The translations under genes were made by a program, and so were the position numbers. Shown piece after piece: positions 8,895-16,802 of a DNA stretch of 64,000 bases (within the stretch, counting starts at the first letter, position 1; every line of letters begins with the position of its first letter). Origin of the DNA: Bosea sp. F3-2 (lineage in GTDB: Bacteria > Pseudomonadota > Alphaproteobacteria > Rhizobiales > Beijerinckiaceae); assembly GCF_008253865.1 (NCBI RefSeq), contig NZ_CP042331.1, positions 620,001 to 684,000 on the forward strand, written 5' to 3'. The notes under the pieces are model-generated. The model was not told the DNA's origin. It made no database searches and saw only the letters and a list, made by a program, of their open reading frames with translations.

Positions 8895-9941
8895 ATGCTG
8901 GTGGATGACTTCCGTTCGGATACAGTCACGCGTCCTGACCAGGGCATGCGTGCTGCCATGGCAGCGGCTGAGGTTGGCGACGCAGTCTACGACGACTGCC
9001 CGACCACCAAGCGCCTGGAAGCCATGGCCGCCGAGCGGCTGGGAAAGGAAGCCGCCCTCTTCTTTCCCACCGGCACGCAAGCAAACCTGGCCGGGCTGAT
9101 GGCCCATTGCGGCCGCGGCGACGAATACCTCGTCGGCCAGATGGCTCACACCTATCGGCTGGAGGGTGGCGGCGCGGCAGTCTTGGGCTCGATCCAGCCG
9201 CAGCCCTTGCCCAATGAGCCGGATGGGACGATCGCGCTGGAAGCCATTGCGAACGCGATCAAGCCGAGCGACTTCCACTTCGCGGTCACGCGGTTGCTCG
9301 CGCTGGAAAACACGTTCAACGGACTGGTTCTGCCTGACGCATATCTCCAGGCTGCCACTCAGCTCGCCCGCTCTCGCGGGCTTGCAACGCATCTGGACGG
9401 TGCCCGGTTGATGAACGCGGCATCGGCGAGCGGCCGGGATGCGGCCTGGATTGCGGCGCAGTTCGACACCGTTTCCATGTGCCTCTCCAAGGGGCTGGGA
9501 GCGCCGGTCGGGTCCGTCCTCGTCGGCCCGAAGGAGTTCATTGAGAAGGCTCGCCGCATCAGGAAAATGCTGGGCGGTGGCATGCGCCAGACCGGCGTGC
9601 TCGCCGCGGCTGCCATCTACGCATTGGAGCACAACGTCACGCGACTCAGCGAAGATCATCAGCGCGCCGCAGATCTCGCGAAGGTGCTGGCGCGTTTTCC
9701 CGAGCTCGGCGCGGGACCGCCCCGCACGAACATGGTGTTCATGACGCCCAAGGAGCTCGATACCAGCGCCTTCGCCACGTTTCTGCGCAGCCGCGGTATC
9801 GGTGTCAGCGGGCGATACGGGACGCTGCGCTGGGTTACCCATCTGGACGTAGGAGGCGAATCCGTAGAGCGCGTTGCTGAGGCCTGCGAGGCCTTCTTTG
9901 ATAAGCAGAAGTCGCCCGCCGAATTGAAGGCGCATGCCTGA
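8895..9941 (+). CDS. ltaE: Low-specificity L-threonine aldolase
   Basis: 348-aa PLP enzyme that cleaves L-threonine or L-allo-threonine to glycine and acetaldehyde. The N-terminal DDFRSDTVTRP, GDAVYDDCPTTKRLE, ALFFPTGTQANLAGL, the HLDGARLMNA aspartate and the PLP lysine in SMCLSKGLGAPVGS (~residue 200) are all in place. It matches the usual ~345-aa length, so the frame is complete. It stands alone between tRNA-Ser and the cax gene. The start ATG follows GAGGA about 10 nt upstream. Confidence 0.93.
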   Translation: MLVDDFRSDTVTRPDQGMRAAMAAAEVGDAVYDDCPTTKRLEAMAAERLGKEAALFFPTGTQANLAGLMAHCGRGDEYLVGQMAHTYRLEGGGAAVLGSIQPQPLPNEPDGTIALEAIANAIKPSDFHFAVTRLLALENTFNGLVLPDAYLQAATQLARSRGLATHLDGARLMNAASASGRDAAWIAAQFDTVSMCLSKGLGAPVGSVLVGPKEFIEKARRIRKMLGGGMRQTGVLAAAAIYALEHNVTRLSEDHQRAADLAKVLARFPELGAGPPRTNMVFMTPKELDTSAFATFLRSRGIGVSGRYGTLRWVTHLDVGGESVERVAEACEAFFDKQKSPAELKAHA

Positions 9942-10073
9942 GACGCAGAAGCTGACATCCGCCTGGCGCCTGACACTGGACATCGCCAGACAGGCGCCCC
10001 AGCGAACAGACCTCTCCTTCTCAGGCTTGGCCGGCAGCGTCCGGCCAGTCCGGAGTGCGGGCGCCCCCTGCCC

Positions 10074-11141
10074 TCATGGCCCGGCCGGCAGGAAAAAGAA
10101 GGTCAGGCCAAGCACGACATAAACCGTGAGCAACTGAACCCCCTTCAGCCAATCGGATCGTCCATCGCCCGCGACCTGGCCGGTGATGAGCACGGCGAGA
10201 AACACGGTCAGGACGAGCCCCCCTTGAAACGCCAGATCCATTGGCCGGGGACCGACGACGAGGCTTAAGAGCACCAACACCGGCGCCACGAACAGCGCGA
10301 CCTGCACGCTCGATCCGATGGCGATCGAGAGCGAAAGGTCCATGCGGTTCTTGAGCGCCACGGTAATTGCCGTTGCATGCTCGGCGGCATTGCCCAGCAC
10401 TGCGACGACAAAGACGCCGATGAAAGCGTTGCTGAGGCCAAATGCATGGGCCGTCGGCTCGATCGCACCGACAAGGATCTCGCTGACCCAGGCGATCGCT
10501 GCAGTGGTTCCGACAAGCACCAAGACGGACCGCCCCATCGACACCGGTGCGGCGTGCGGCACTCCTTCCTCCGGCGCGTAGGAACCCGCAAAGAGTGCGG
10601 GATGGGTCACCAGCGTAAACAGGAGGAAGAGCAGGTAGACGAGCAGGAGCAGCACGGAAATCGCAACGCTCAGCGGGCCTATGCCGCCAACCGCGCCGGT
10701 CCCCGGCGCGATTTGGTAGGCGGCTGGGAGGGACAAGGCGATCGCGGCAAGGGTGAGCATCGTCGCCTGGGAGCGTGCGCCCGCATGGCTGTAATGCTGC
10801 TCAGGATAGCGCAGCCCGCCGGCCAGCATGGCGGCGCCGAGTACGAGCAGCATGTTTCCGACGATGGAGCCGACGATCGAGGCCTTCACCACATCATGGA
10901 GACCGGCGCGCAGAGCGGCGAACGCAATGATGAGTTCGGCAGCATTGCCGAAAGTCGCATTCAACAGCCCCCCAACTCCTTCGCCCAGGCGTTCGGCCAA
11001 TTGCTCGGTGGCGCGTCCCATCCAGGCGGAGAGAGGCAAGATGGCCAGTGAGCAAGCAAGAAAGATAAGGAGATGGCGCTCCGGAGTGAGGTGCTCCAGG
11101 GCAATAGCGATTGGAGTAAAAATCAGCAGCCAATTCAACAT
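10074..11141 (-). CDS. cax: Ca2+/H+ antiporter (CaCA superfamily, CAX)
   Basis: 355-aa inner-membrane exchanger with about 11 hydrophobic segments. The two inverted-repeat signature motifs are present: LLNATFGNAAELIIAF at ~residues 60-75 and VAVLGNAAEHATAITVA at ~residues 245-261, both with the acidic Glu of GNAAE that binds Ca2+. It exports calcium using the proton gradient. The SulP gene lies 51 nt upstream on the same strand and may be co-transcribed. The stretch just upstream of this gene (11142-11340) is markedly AT-rich. Confidence 0.93.
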   Translation of the reverse strand: MLNWLLIFTPIAIALEHLTPERHLLIFLACSLAILPLSAWMGRATEQLAERLGEGVGGLLNATFGNAAELIIAFAALRAGLHDVVKASIVGSIVGNMLLVLGAAMLAGGLRYPEQHYSHAGARSQATMLTLAAIALSLPAAYQIAPGTGAVGGIGPLSVAISVLLLLVYLLFLLFTLVTHPALFAGSYAPEEGVPHAAPVSMGRSVLVLVGTTAAIAWVSEILVGAIEPTAHAFGLSNAFIGVFVVAVLGNAAEHATAITVALKNRMDLSLSIAIGSSVQVALFVAPVLVLLSLVVGPRPMDLAFQGGLVLTVFLAVLITGQVAGDGRSDWLKGVQLLTVYVVLGLTFFFLPAGP

Positions 11142-11192
11142 GGCAGGCCACCGTGATATTATTATTTTTAATGACGTTTCAGTAATTGTAAT

Positions 11193-12923
11193 TCACGTGT
11201 TTTTGATAAATTCACGCTCATTCGGGTATTTTCTTAAATACATGCTTACGGCTGATTCAATTGTTGGAAAGAATGAATTCTCTCCAATTTTTGAAAGTAG
11301 GCCAAATCTTCTCAATTTGTCCTTGACTGGATCTTTCATCTCGGCAAAGCACAGCTCGATTCCCATATCGTGCAGAGTATCATCCAGTTCCACGAGGGTG
11401 TCGGCTGCGGTGACATCCACGCTGGTCACCGGCTCGGCGGTAACGACAAGCCAACGTGTCGGGGACGGCGAAGCCGCTGCAGCCTCCAGAACCCGTTCTT
11501 TGAAGAATTCGGCATTGGCGAAGAACAGGGGAGCATCCCACCGGAACAGGACCAGGCCCGGCATCTGCTCGGCGTCGGGATAGCGCGTGATGTCGTGGTA
11601 GCCCTCTACGCCTTGGGCGCGCCCCAAGATCGCCGAATGCGGACGCCAGCCATCCCAGAGGAACTCGATGACGGCGATTACGATGGCCAGGCCGATGCCC
11701 GGAATGGCGCCGAGCACGGCGACACCGACTGAACAGACAATGGACAGCCAAAACTCCCATCGCTGGATGCGATAGATACGAAGCAGGTCGGTGATCTCGA
11801 TCAATCCAATGGCGGCCGCGATGACCACCGCTGCCAAGGCGCTGGTCGGAAGGTTCTCCAGGAGGTTGGGCGCCACCAACAGGAGCAGGACAACGGCCAG
11901 TGCGCCGACGACCCCCGCCAGCTGCGTTCGCGCGCCGGCCGCCTCGGCCACGGGAGTGCGGGATGAACTGCTGCTGATCGGGAAACCCTGGAAGAAGCCG
12001 GCCGCGAGATTGGCGGCCCCGAGCCCTACCATCTCCTGGTTGGGATCGACGGGGGTTCCCAGGCGGGCGGCGTAGGTACGCGACAAGACGCTGGTGTCGG
12101 CGAAAGACACCAGGGCGACGGCCAGGCCTCCGATCACGACCGGTCCGATATCGGCACTGGTAATCCATGGAATGGCGAATGCGGGCAATCCGCGTGGTAG
12201 CGGGCCCAGGACCGACACGTTGGCGCGCAACGCAAGGTCGAGCACGCCTACGACCGCAGTCGCTCCGACTACGGCGATCAGTACGCTCGGCACGCGCTTT
12301 CGGCGCTTGAGCAGCAGGATGACGATCAACGTGCCTGCACCTACCGCAAATGTCGTCCAGTTCGTCTTTCCGCCCAGGACGGCGGCGCCGATGGCCCAAA
12401 GGTTCTTCAGCGGCCCGTCGCTCTCGATCGAAAAGCCAAAAAGCTTGGGCAGCTGGCTGATGAGAACCGTGAGCGCGATTCCGTTCATATAGCCGTAGCG
12501 GATCGGCTTGGAGAGGAGCTCGGTTACGAAGCCAAGGCGCGCTGCACCGGCCAGGATGCACACGAGCCCTGAGACGACCGCCATCATGGCCCCCAGGGTG
12601 ACCGCACGTTGCGGGTCGCCCGCCGATAATGGAAGCACGACGGCGAGAATGACGGCAGCGAGTGAAGAATCGGGCCCGAGGACGAGAATGCGGCTGGGGC
12701 CGAACAGCGCATAAACCAGCAACGGAATGATCGTGGCGTAGAGGCCGTTGATTCCCGGCAAGCCCGAGGCCACCGCGTAGGCAATGCCGACAGGCACCAG
12801 CATTGTTGCCAGGACGAGTCCCGCCGCAATGTCATGACCCAACCACGCCGCCTCATACCGGCGCAGCGTGCTGAGCCCCGGCAATGCACCGATCCTCCCC
12901 GCCTGACCGGACATCGTGGCCAT
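11193..12923 (-). CDS. SulP-family inorganic anion transporter with STAS domain
   Basis: 576-aa permease. The first ~410 residues hold a dozen membrane segments, with the SulP signature region GLVLATMLVPVGIAYAVASG at ~residues 36-55 and FADTSVLSRTYA in the second repeat. Residues ~430-560 form a cytoplasmic STAS domain, ending in RRFGLLSKIGENSFFPTIESA. The substrate could be sulfate, bicarbonate or another anion; sequence alone does not decide. The last ~60 codons (11193-11370) are distinctly AT-rich compared with the body of the gene, hinting at a recombined 3' end. It is preceded by a repeat-bearing intergenic region. Confidence 0.9.
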   Translation of the reverse strand: MATMSGQAGRIGALPGLSTLRRYEAAWLGHDIAAGLVLATMLVPVGIAYAVASGLPGINGLYATIIPLLVYALFGPSRILVLGPDSSLAAVILAVVLPLSAGDPQRAVTLGAMMAVVSGLVCILAGAARLGFVTELLSKPIRYGYMNGIALTVLISQLPKLFGFSIESDGPLKNLWAIGAAVLGGKTNWTTFAVGAGTLIVILLLKRRKRVPSVLIAVVGATAVVGVLDLALRANVSVLGPLPRGLPAFAIPWITSADIGPVVIGGLAVALVSFADTSVLSRTYAARLGTPVDPNQEMVGLGAANLAAGFFQGFPISSSSSRTPVAEAAGARTQLAGVVGALAVVLLLLVAPNLLENLPTSALAAVVIAAAIGLIEITDLLRIYRIQRWEFWLSIVCSVGVAVLGAIPGIGLAIVIAVIEFLWDGWRPHSAILGRAQGVEGYHDITRYPDAEQMPGLVLFRWDAPLFFANAEFFKERVLEAAAASPSPTRWLVVTAEPVTSVDVTAADTLVELDDTLHDMGIELCFAEMKDPVKDKLRRFGLLSKIGENSFFPTIESAVSMYLRKYPNEREFIKNT

Positions 12924-12980
12924 CCTAGATCGCCGCGCGTCCGACCGGACGCGATGATGGTGATCTATGCATTTGTTATC

Positions 12981-13052
12981 GCATCGGATCTTTCCGAAAA
13001 GTGGATTCCACTTTTCGGTCCGATGCTAGAGCATCTCGATCGACGATGCTCT
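12981..13052. repeat. Palindromic intergenic repeat, family B (copy 1)
   Basis: GCATCGGA at 12981 pairs with TCCGATGC ending at 13026, and the inner arms CCGAAAAGTGGA/TCCACTTTTCGG form a near-continuous cruciform. A second hairpin, AGAGCATC (13028-13035) with GATGCTCT (13045-13052), follows directly. This composite is a REP-like element of the type common in Rhizobiales. It lies in the 411-bp divergent gap between the SulP and CDF genes (12924-13334), which otherwise shows nothing I can name. Confidence 0.8.
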
Positions 13053-13334
13053 CGCCGGGGAAGGTCGTCAATGACAGCGGCAGTCGCTGGAACGCGTGGG
13101 CGGGAACTTGCTCAACCTGCTGCGATTTTGGCTCTGGATCGTGGTAAGCTCGTCGGGATAATGAGACGTTGATCTCGGCGATGCCGTCGCACAAGGACGC
13201 TCTCCTGCGAACGCTCGCGTGCCAACCCCGCACGCTCTTTCTGTCTCATCAGTACAGGCAGCGTATGTCGAATGCGCTGCCTCCGCATTGCGCCAACTCA
13301 ATGTCGACGGTCGACGGAGGGAGCTCGTTCGCAG

Positions 13335-14324
13335 ATGGGCCAGACGTCAGGTTCCGACCCGATCCGCACGTTTCCTGATGCGTTCAAGGACCGAGCAGTG
13401 AACAGCGAGCAAAGCGTTCTCCGCCTTTCGATTGTGGTGACCTACATCCTGGCGGCCGCAGGCATCATCTTCGGCCTCCTTTCCGGCTCCTACGCCATCG
13501 TCTTCGACGGCGTCTATGCCCTTACCGACGCGATCATGACGATCGTCGCCTTGGTGGTGTCGAAGCTGATCACGTCGTCCACGGCGAATGGGGCGGCCGG
13601 CAGCAAGCTGGTCAAGCATTTCACGATGGGGTTCTGGCATCTGGAGCCGATGGTCCTCGGCCTCAATGGAATCCTGCTGACCGGAGCGGCGATCTACGCC
13701 CTGATCAACGCCATCGGCAGCATCATGGCGGGCGGCCGTCATCTCTCCTTCGATTACGCCATCGTCTACGCGGTGCTGACGATGATCATCGCCTTGCTCA
13801 TGGCCGTCTTCGGCAAAAGGGCGAACCGGGAACTCCAGTCCAGTTTCATCGCACTGGACGCCAAGGCCTGGCTCATGTCCGGAAGCCTCAGCGGGGCTCT
13901 GCTCGTCGCCTTCGTCTTCGGCTATGCGATCCAGGGGACACGCCTCGACTGGATGTCGCCCTATGTCGATCCGGTCGCGCTGGCGCTCGTCTGCATCGTC
14001 GTCATTCCCCTTCCGGCCGGAACGATCAAGCAGGCGTTTGCCGACATCCTGCTGGTTACGCCATCGGACCTGAAGAGCCATGTCGACAGCGTCGCGGAGG
14101 AATTCGTGCGCCGTTACGGCTTTCTATCCTATCGCTCCTATGTCGCGCGCGTCGGACGGGGGCGACAGATCGAGCTCTATTTCATCGCGCCCAAGGATGG
14201 GCCGGCCAAGCAACTGGAGGAATGGGATCGCATCCGTGACGAGATCGGCGAGGCGGTGGGCAATGACAATCCCGACCGCTGGCTGACGATCGCCTTCACA
14301 ACCGATCCCGAATGGGCCGAATGA
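13335..14324 (+). CDS. Cation diffusion facilitator family transporter
   Basis: 329-aa CDF-type metal/H+ antiporter with about five to six membrane segments. The first metal site is in FDGVYALTDAIMT (D-x-x-x-D spacing) at ~residues 57-69; a matching acidic residue lies in SSFIALDAKAWLMSG in TM5. The C-terminal ~90 residues form the cytoplasmic ferredoxin-like domain (DSVAEEFVRRYGFLSYRS onwards). I chose the ATG at 13335, preceded by GGAGGGAG, over an in-frame ATG at 13272 that would add 21 Arg/Ser-rich residues. The metal specificity (Zn, Co, Fe, Mn) is not deducible. Confidence 0.85.
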   Translation: MGQTSGSDPIRTFPDAFKDRAVNSEQSVLRLSIVVTYILAAAGIIFGLLSGSYAIVFDGVYALTDAIMTIVALVVSKLITSSTANGAAGSKLVKHFTMGFWHLEPMVLGLNGILLTGAAIYALINAIGSIMAGGRHLSFDYAIVYAVLTMIIALLMAVFGKRANRELQSSFIALDAKAWLMSGSLSGALLVAFVFGYAIQGTRLDWMSPYVDPVALALVCIVVIPLPAGTIKQAFADILLVTPSDLKSHVDSVAEEFVRRYGFLSYRSYVARVGRGRQIELYFIAPKDGPAKQLEEWDRIRDEIGEAVGNDNPDRWLTIAFTTDPEWAE

Positions 14325-14342
14325 CCTTGACCGCCGTCCCCT

Positions 14343-14492
14343 GGAGCCTTTTTCGATCAGCTTGGATCGCAGAAGCCGTCATTGCGAGGAGCGAAGCGAC
14401 GAAGCAATCCAGGGGCCGCCGGGCTCTACGTCCCCCTGGATTGCTTCGCTGCGCTCGCAATGACGGTTCAGACTGATCGGAAAACGCTCTAG
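14343..14492. repeat. Nested palindromic repeat, family A (copy 1) inside an outer inverted repeat
   Basis: The core at 14376-14466 begins CCGTCATTGCGAGGAGCGAA and ends with the complementary GCTCGCAATGACGG, giving a long imperfect hairpin through GAAGCAATCCAGGGG/CCCCTGGATTGCTTC. Outside it, TTTTTCGATCAG (about 14349-14360) pairs with CTGATCGGAAAA (14473-14484), so the core sits within a wider palindrome. It separates the convergent CDF and RTX genes and could act as a bidirectional terminator. Confidence 0.85.
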
Positions 14493-14618
14493 GCCTAACC
14501 CTTCTCAATGGGGCGCCTGTCTGGCGCGGTGTCCGCTTACATCCGCCGCGCGGGACACGACGCCCTGGTGCAGGGGAGGTGGCGGCGCAGGTTCGCCGCC
14601 ACCCTTGGCAAAGCGAGG

Positions 14619-16028
14619 TCACACGAGCGTGATGGCGTCGTAGCCCAGCGCGTCGTTGATGTCGGCGATCGATGTGAACGTGCCACCGCCGGAAACACCA
14701 TCAATCTGGATGGTACCGAAGCCGAAATCCAGAACGACGCTGGGGCCGGAATCGTCCACCGTCACCACGACGGTCGCCGGGTCGACAACGTCGACTTCGA
14801 TGACGTCCTCGTCCGCCGCATTGAGGTCGGCAACCTCGTCATCGCCGAACGGAGTGTCAGCGCCGTCACCGAAATGGAACGTGTCGGTGCCTGCACCGCC
14901 CGTCAACAGATCATCGCCAGCGTCCCCGTACAGGTTATCGGCTCCGTTTCCGCCGTCGATCTCGTCGTTGCCGTCGCCGCCATGGAGCTCGTCGCTGCCG
15001 GCGTCACCGCTGATCTCATCATCTCCGGCTTCGCCGAAGAGGATGTCGTTTCCGGCCCCACCGGTCAGGGCGTCGTCGCCGTCACCTCCATTGCCCGTGT
15101 CGTCGCCGTCCCCGCCGGCCAGCTCGTCGTTACCGGCGTCGCCATTCAGCGTATCCGCGTCGGCTCCGCCGCTCAGCGTGTCATCGCCGTCGCCGCCACT
15201 GAGCGCATCCAGCCCTGCCCCACCCTCCAGGGTGTCGTCGCCGTCGCCGCCGTTCATGGTGTCGTCGCCATCGCCGCCATCCATCACGTCGTCACCGGCA
15301 TTGCCCGCCATGGTATCGTTGCCGGCATCGCCGCTCATCGTATCGTTGCCGGCATTGCCATTCATGGTGTCGTCGCCGTCGCCGCCGTTCAGCGTATCGT
15401 TTCCTATTCCGCCGTTCATGACGTCGTCACCGGCATCGCCATTCAAGGTGTCGTTGCCGGCGCCACCGTCCATCGTGTCGACCCCGGCCCCTCCGTTCAG
15501 CGTGTCGGCCCCTGCCGCGCCGCTCAGGACGTCGTCGCCATCGCCGCCATCGACCGTGTCGTCGCCGGCGCCGCCATTCATGGTGTCGTTGCCGGCATCG
15601 CCGGATAGGGTGTCGTTGCCGGCATTGCCGTTGATGACGTCGTCGCCATCCCCGCCGCCGATCGTGTCGTTTCCGGCATCGCCGGACAGGGTGTCGTCGC
15701 CGACGCCGCCGAGAATATTGTCGTCCCCGGCGCCACCGTTGACGACATCGTTACCGGCATCGCCGGACAGGGTGTCGTTGCCAGCATTGCCGTTGACGAC
15801 GTCGTCGTCGTCGCCGCCGCTGATCGTGTCGTTGCCGGCATTGCCATCCAGCGTATCGGTGCCGACGCCGCCGAGAATATTGTCGTCGCCAGCTCCCCCA
15901 CTGACGAAATCATTGCCGCCGTCGGCGTCGATCGAGTCGTTGCCAGCGAAGCCATTGATGATGTCGTCACCGCTGGTATCGGGAGGAGGGATGATATCGT
16001 CGCCGGGTGTACCATTGATAATTGCCAT
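14619..16028 (-). CDS. RTX (hemolysin-type calcium-binding repeat) protein, predicted T1SS substrate
   Basis: 469-aa acidic protein made almost entirely of glycine/aspartate nonapeptides (GGxGxDxxx type, e.g. GGAGDDTVDGGDGDDVL), roughly forty in tandem from ~residue 20 to ~395. The repeats fold into a parallel beta-roll when Ca2+ binds. The last ~70 residues (ADTPFGDDEVADLNAADEDV to the C-terminal YDAITLV) are non-repetitive and hydrophobic-ended, as expected for an uncleaved C-terminal type I secretion signal. No protease, lipase or adhesin domain is visible. I chose the ATG at 16026-16028 (MAIINGTPGDD), preceded by AGGGAGA at 8-nt spacing, over an upstream ATG at 16079. The divergent exporter genes at 16803-20002 are the likely secretion route. 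Confidence 0.88.
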   Translation of the reverse strand: MAIINGTPGDDIIPPPDTSGDDIINGFAGNDSIDADGGNDFVSGGAGDDNILGGVGTDTLDGNAGNDTISGGDDDDVVNGNAGNDTLSGDAGNDVVNGGAGDDNILGGVGDDTLSGDAGNDTIGGGDGDDVINGNAGNDTLSGDAGNDTMNGGAGDDTVDGGDGDDVLSGAAGADTLNGGAGVDTMDGGAGNDTLNGDAGDDVMNGGIGNDTLNGGDGDDTMNGNAGNDTMSGDAGNDTMAGNAGDDVMDGGDGDDTMNGGDGDDTLEGGAGLDALSGGDGDDTLSGGADADTLNGDAGNDELAGGDGDDTGNGGDGDDALTGGAGNDILFGEAGDDEISGDAGSDELHGGDGNDEIDGGNGADNLYGDAGDDLLTGGAGTDTFHFGDGADTPFGDDEVADLNAADEDVIEVDVVDPATVVVTVDDSGPSVVLDFGFGTIQIDGVSGGGTFTSIADINDALGYDAITLV

Positions 16029-16802
16029 GGCAGTTCTCCCTGCTGCAGATGGCCCTCGCATAGGCACGCGACCGCCCATGCGCAGTCATGCGCCGGGTAT
16101 CGATCGTTGCGGATCGAGCAATTTGCGAAGGTGGCGCAAGCTAGGGAGATGGAGCGGGGCAACGCAATCCCCATTTGGAGACAAAACCTGTCGACGCTGA
16201 CACTATTCAGCTGTCATTTCGTAAGTCTAATTGTTTTTATCTTTAAGGATTCGAGCGCTGCACGCTGCAATTTGCACGGCGATCAATTCAAATAGCCGTC
16301 GAATGGATTCTGCACGGCCATCGATATAAGCGTGCCGATGCCGCCGGATATCCAGGAGCCTCAGATCGCGAAGGGCTTGCAGGCGCTCATCGCGCCAAAC
16401 CGTTTCTGTCACCAAATGGGGATTATGCCGAAGGATAAGCTTCCCTAGCGTCGCTTGTCCGCTTTCGGGCCTCCTTCCGTGGCAGCAAGGCGGCGCCCGG
16501 CCAAGTCCGGTGCTTGCGGCAATCCACGAAGGGGCGTGCTGGATCAAGGGAGGCGAGATCATGGCTGCGATGGCGTGGGCGCTGAAGAATTTCTTGATAG
16601 CAACACGGCTGGGCAACAGGGGCTCGCCGCCCCAAAACAGAGGCGGGCAGCTTCAGATGAAACCGCGATACGGCGCGATCTGAAGCCTGCCCCCATCTCG
16701 CTCCAATGCGCCGGAGCATGATCTCGCCCGTGAATCGGCCTGTCCGAGTCGGCATCATCCTCCCGCAACATCGCGCAAACGCTTCTTTCGGTCCGAGGAC
16801 AC
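16029..16802. other. Divergent regulatory region between the RTX gene and its exporter
   Basis: 774 bp separating the RTX gene (minus) from the ABC exporter (plus). It contains an AT-rich patch at about 16195-16300 (TCTAATTGTTTTTATC among others) in otherwise GC-rich DNA. A minus-strand frame at 16227-16616 (129 aa) ends within this patch; its last ~75 residues look helical (WRDERLQALRDLRLLDIRRH) but the N-terminal part looks non-coding and no ribosome site supports a start, so I do not call it. Promoters for both transcription units should lie here. Confidence 0.5.

Noticed and set aside
14508..16200. Long plus-strand frames (366 and 514 aa) opposite the RTX gene
   Set aside because: They are shadows of the repetitive RTX coding sequence: the translations are low-complexity Ser/Pro or Val/Ala repeats caused by the period of the RTX repeats.
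16227..16616. 129-aa minus-strand frame in the RTX/exporter gap
   Set aside because: Only the C-terminal half looks coding; no ribosome site, and no family is recognised.
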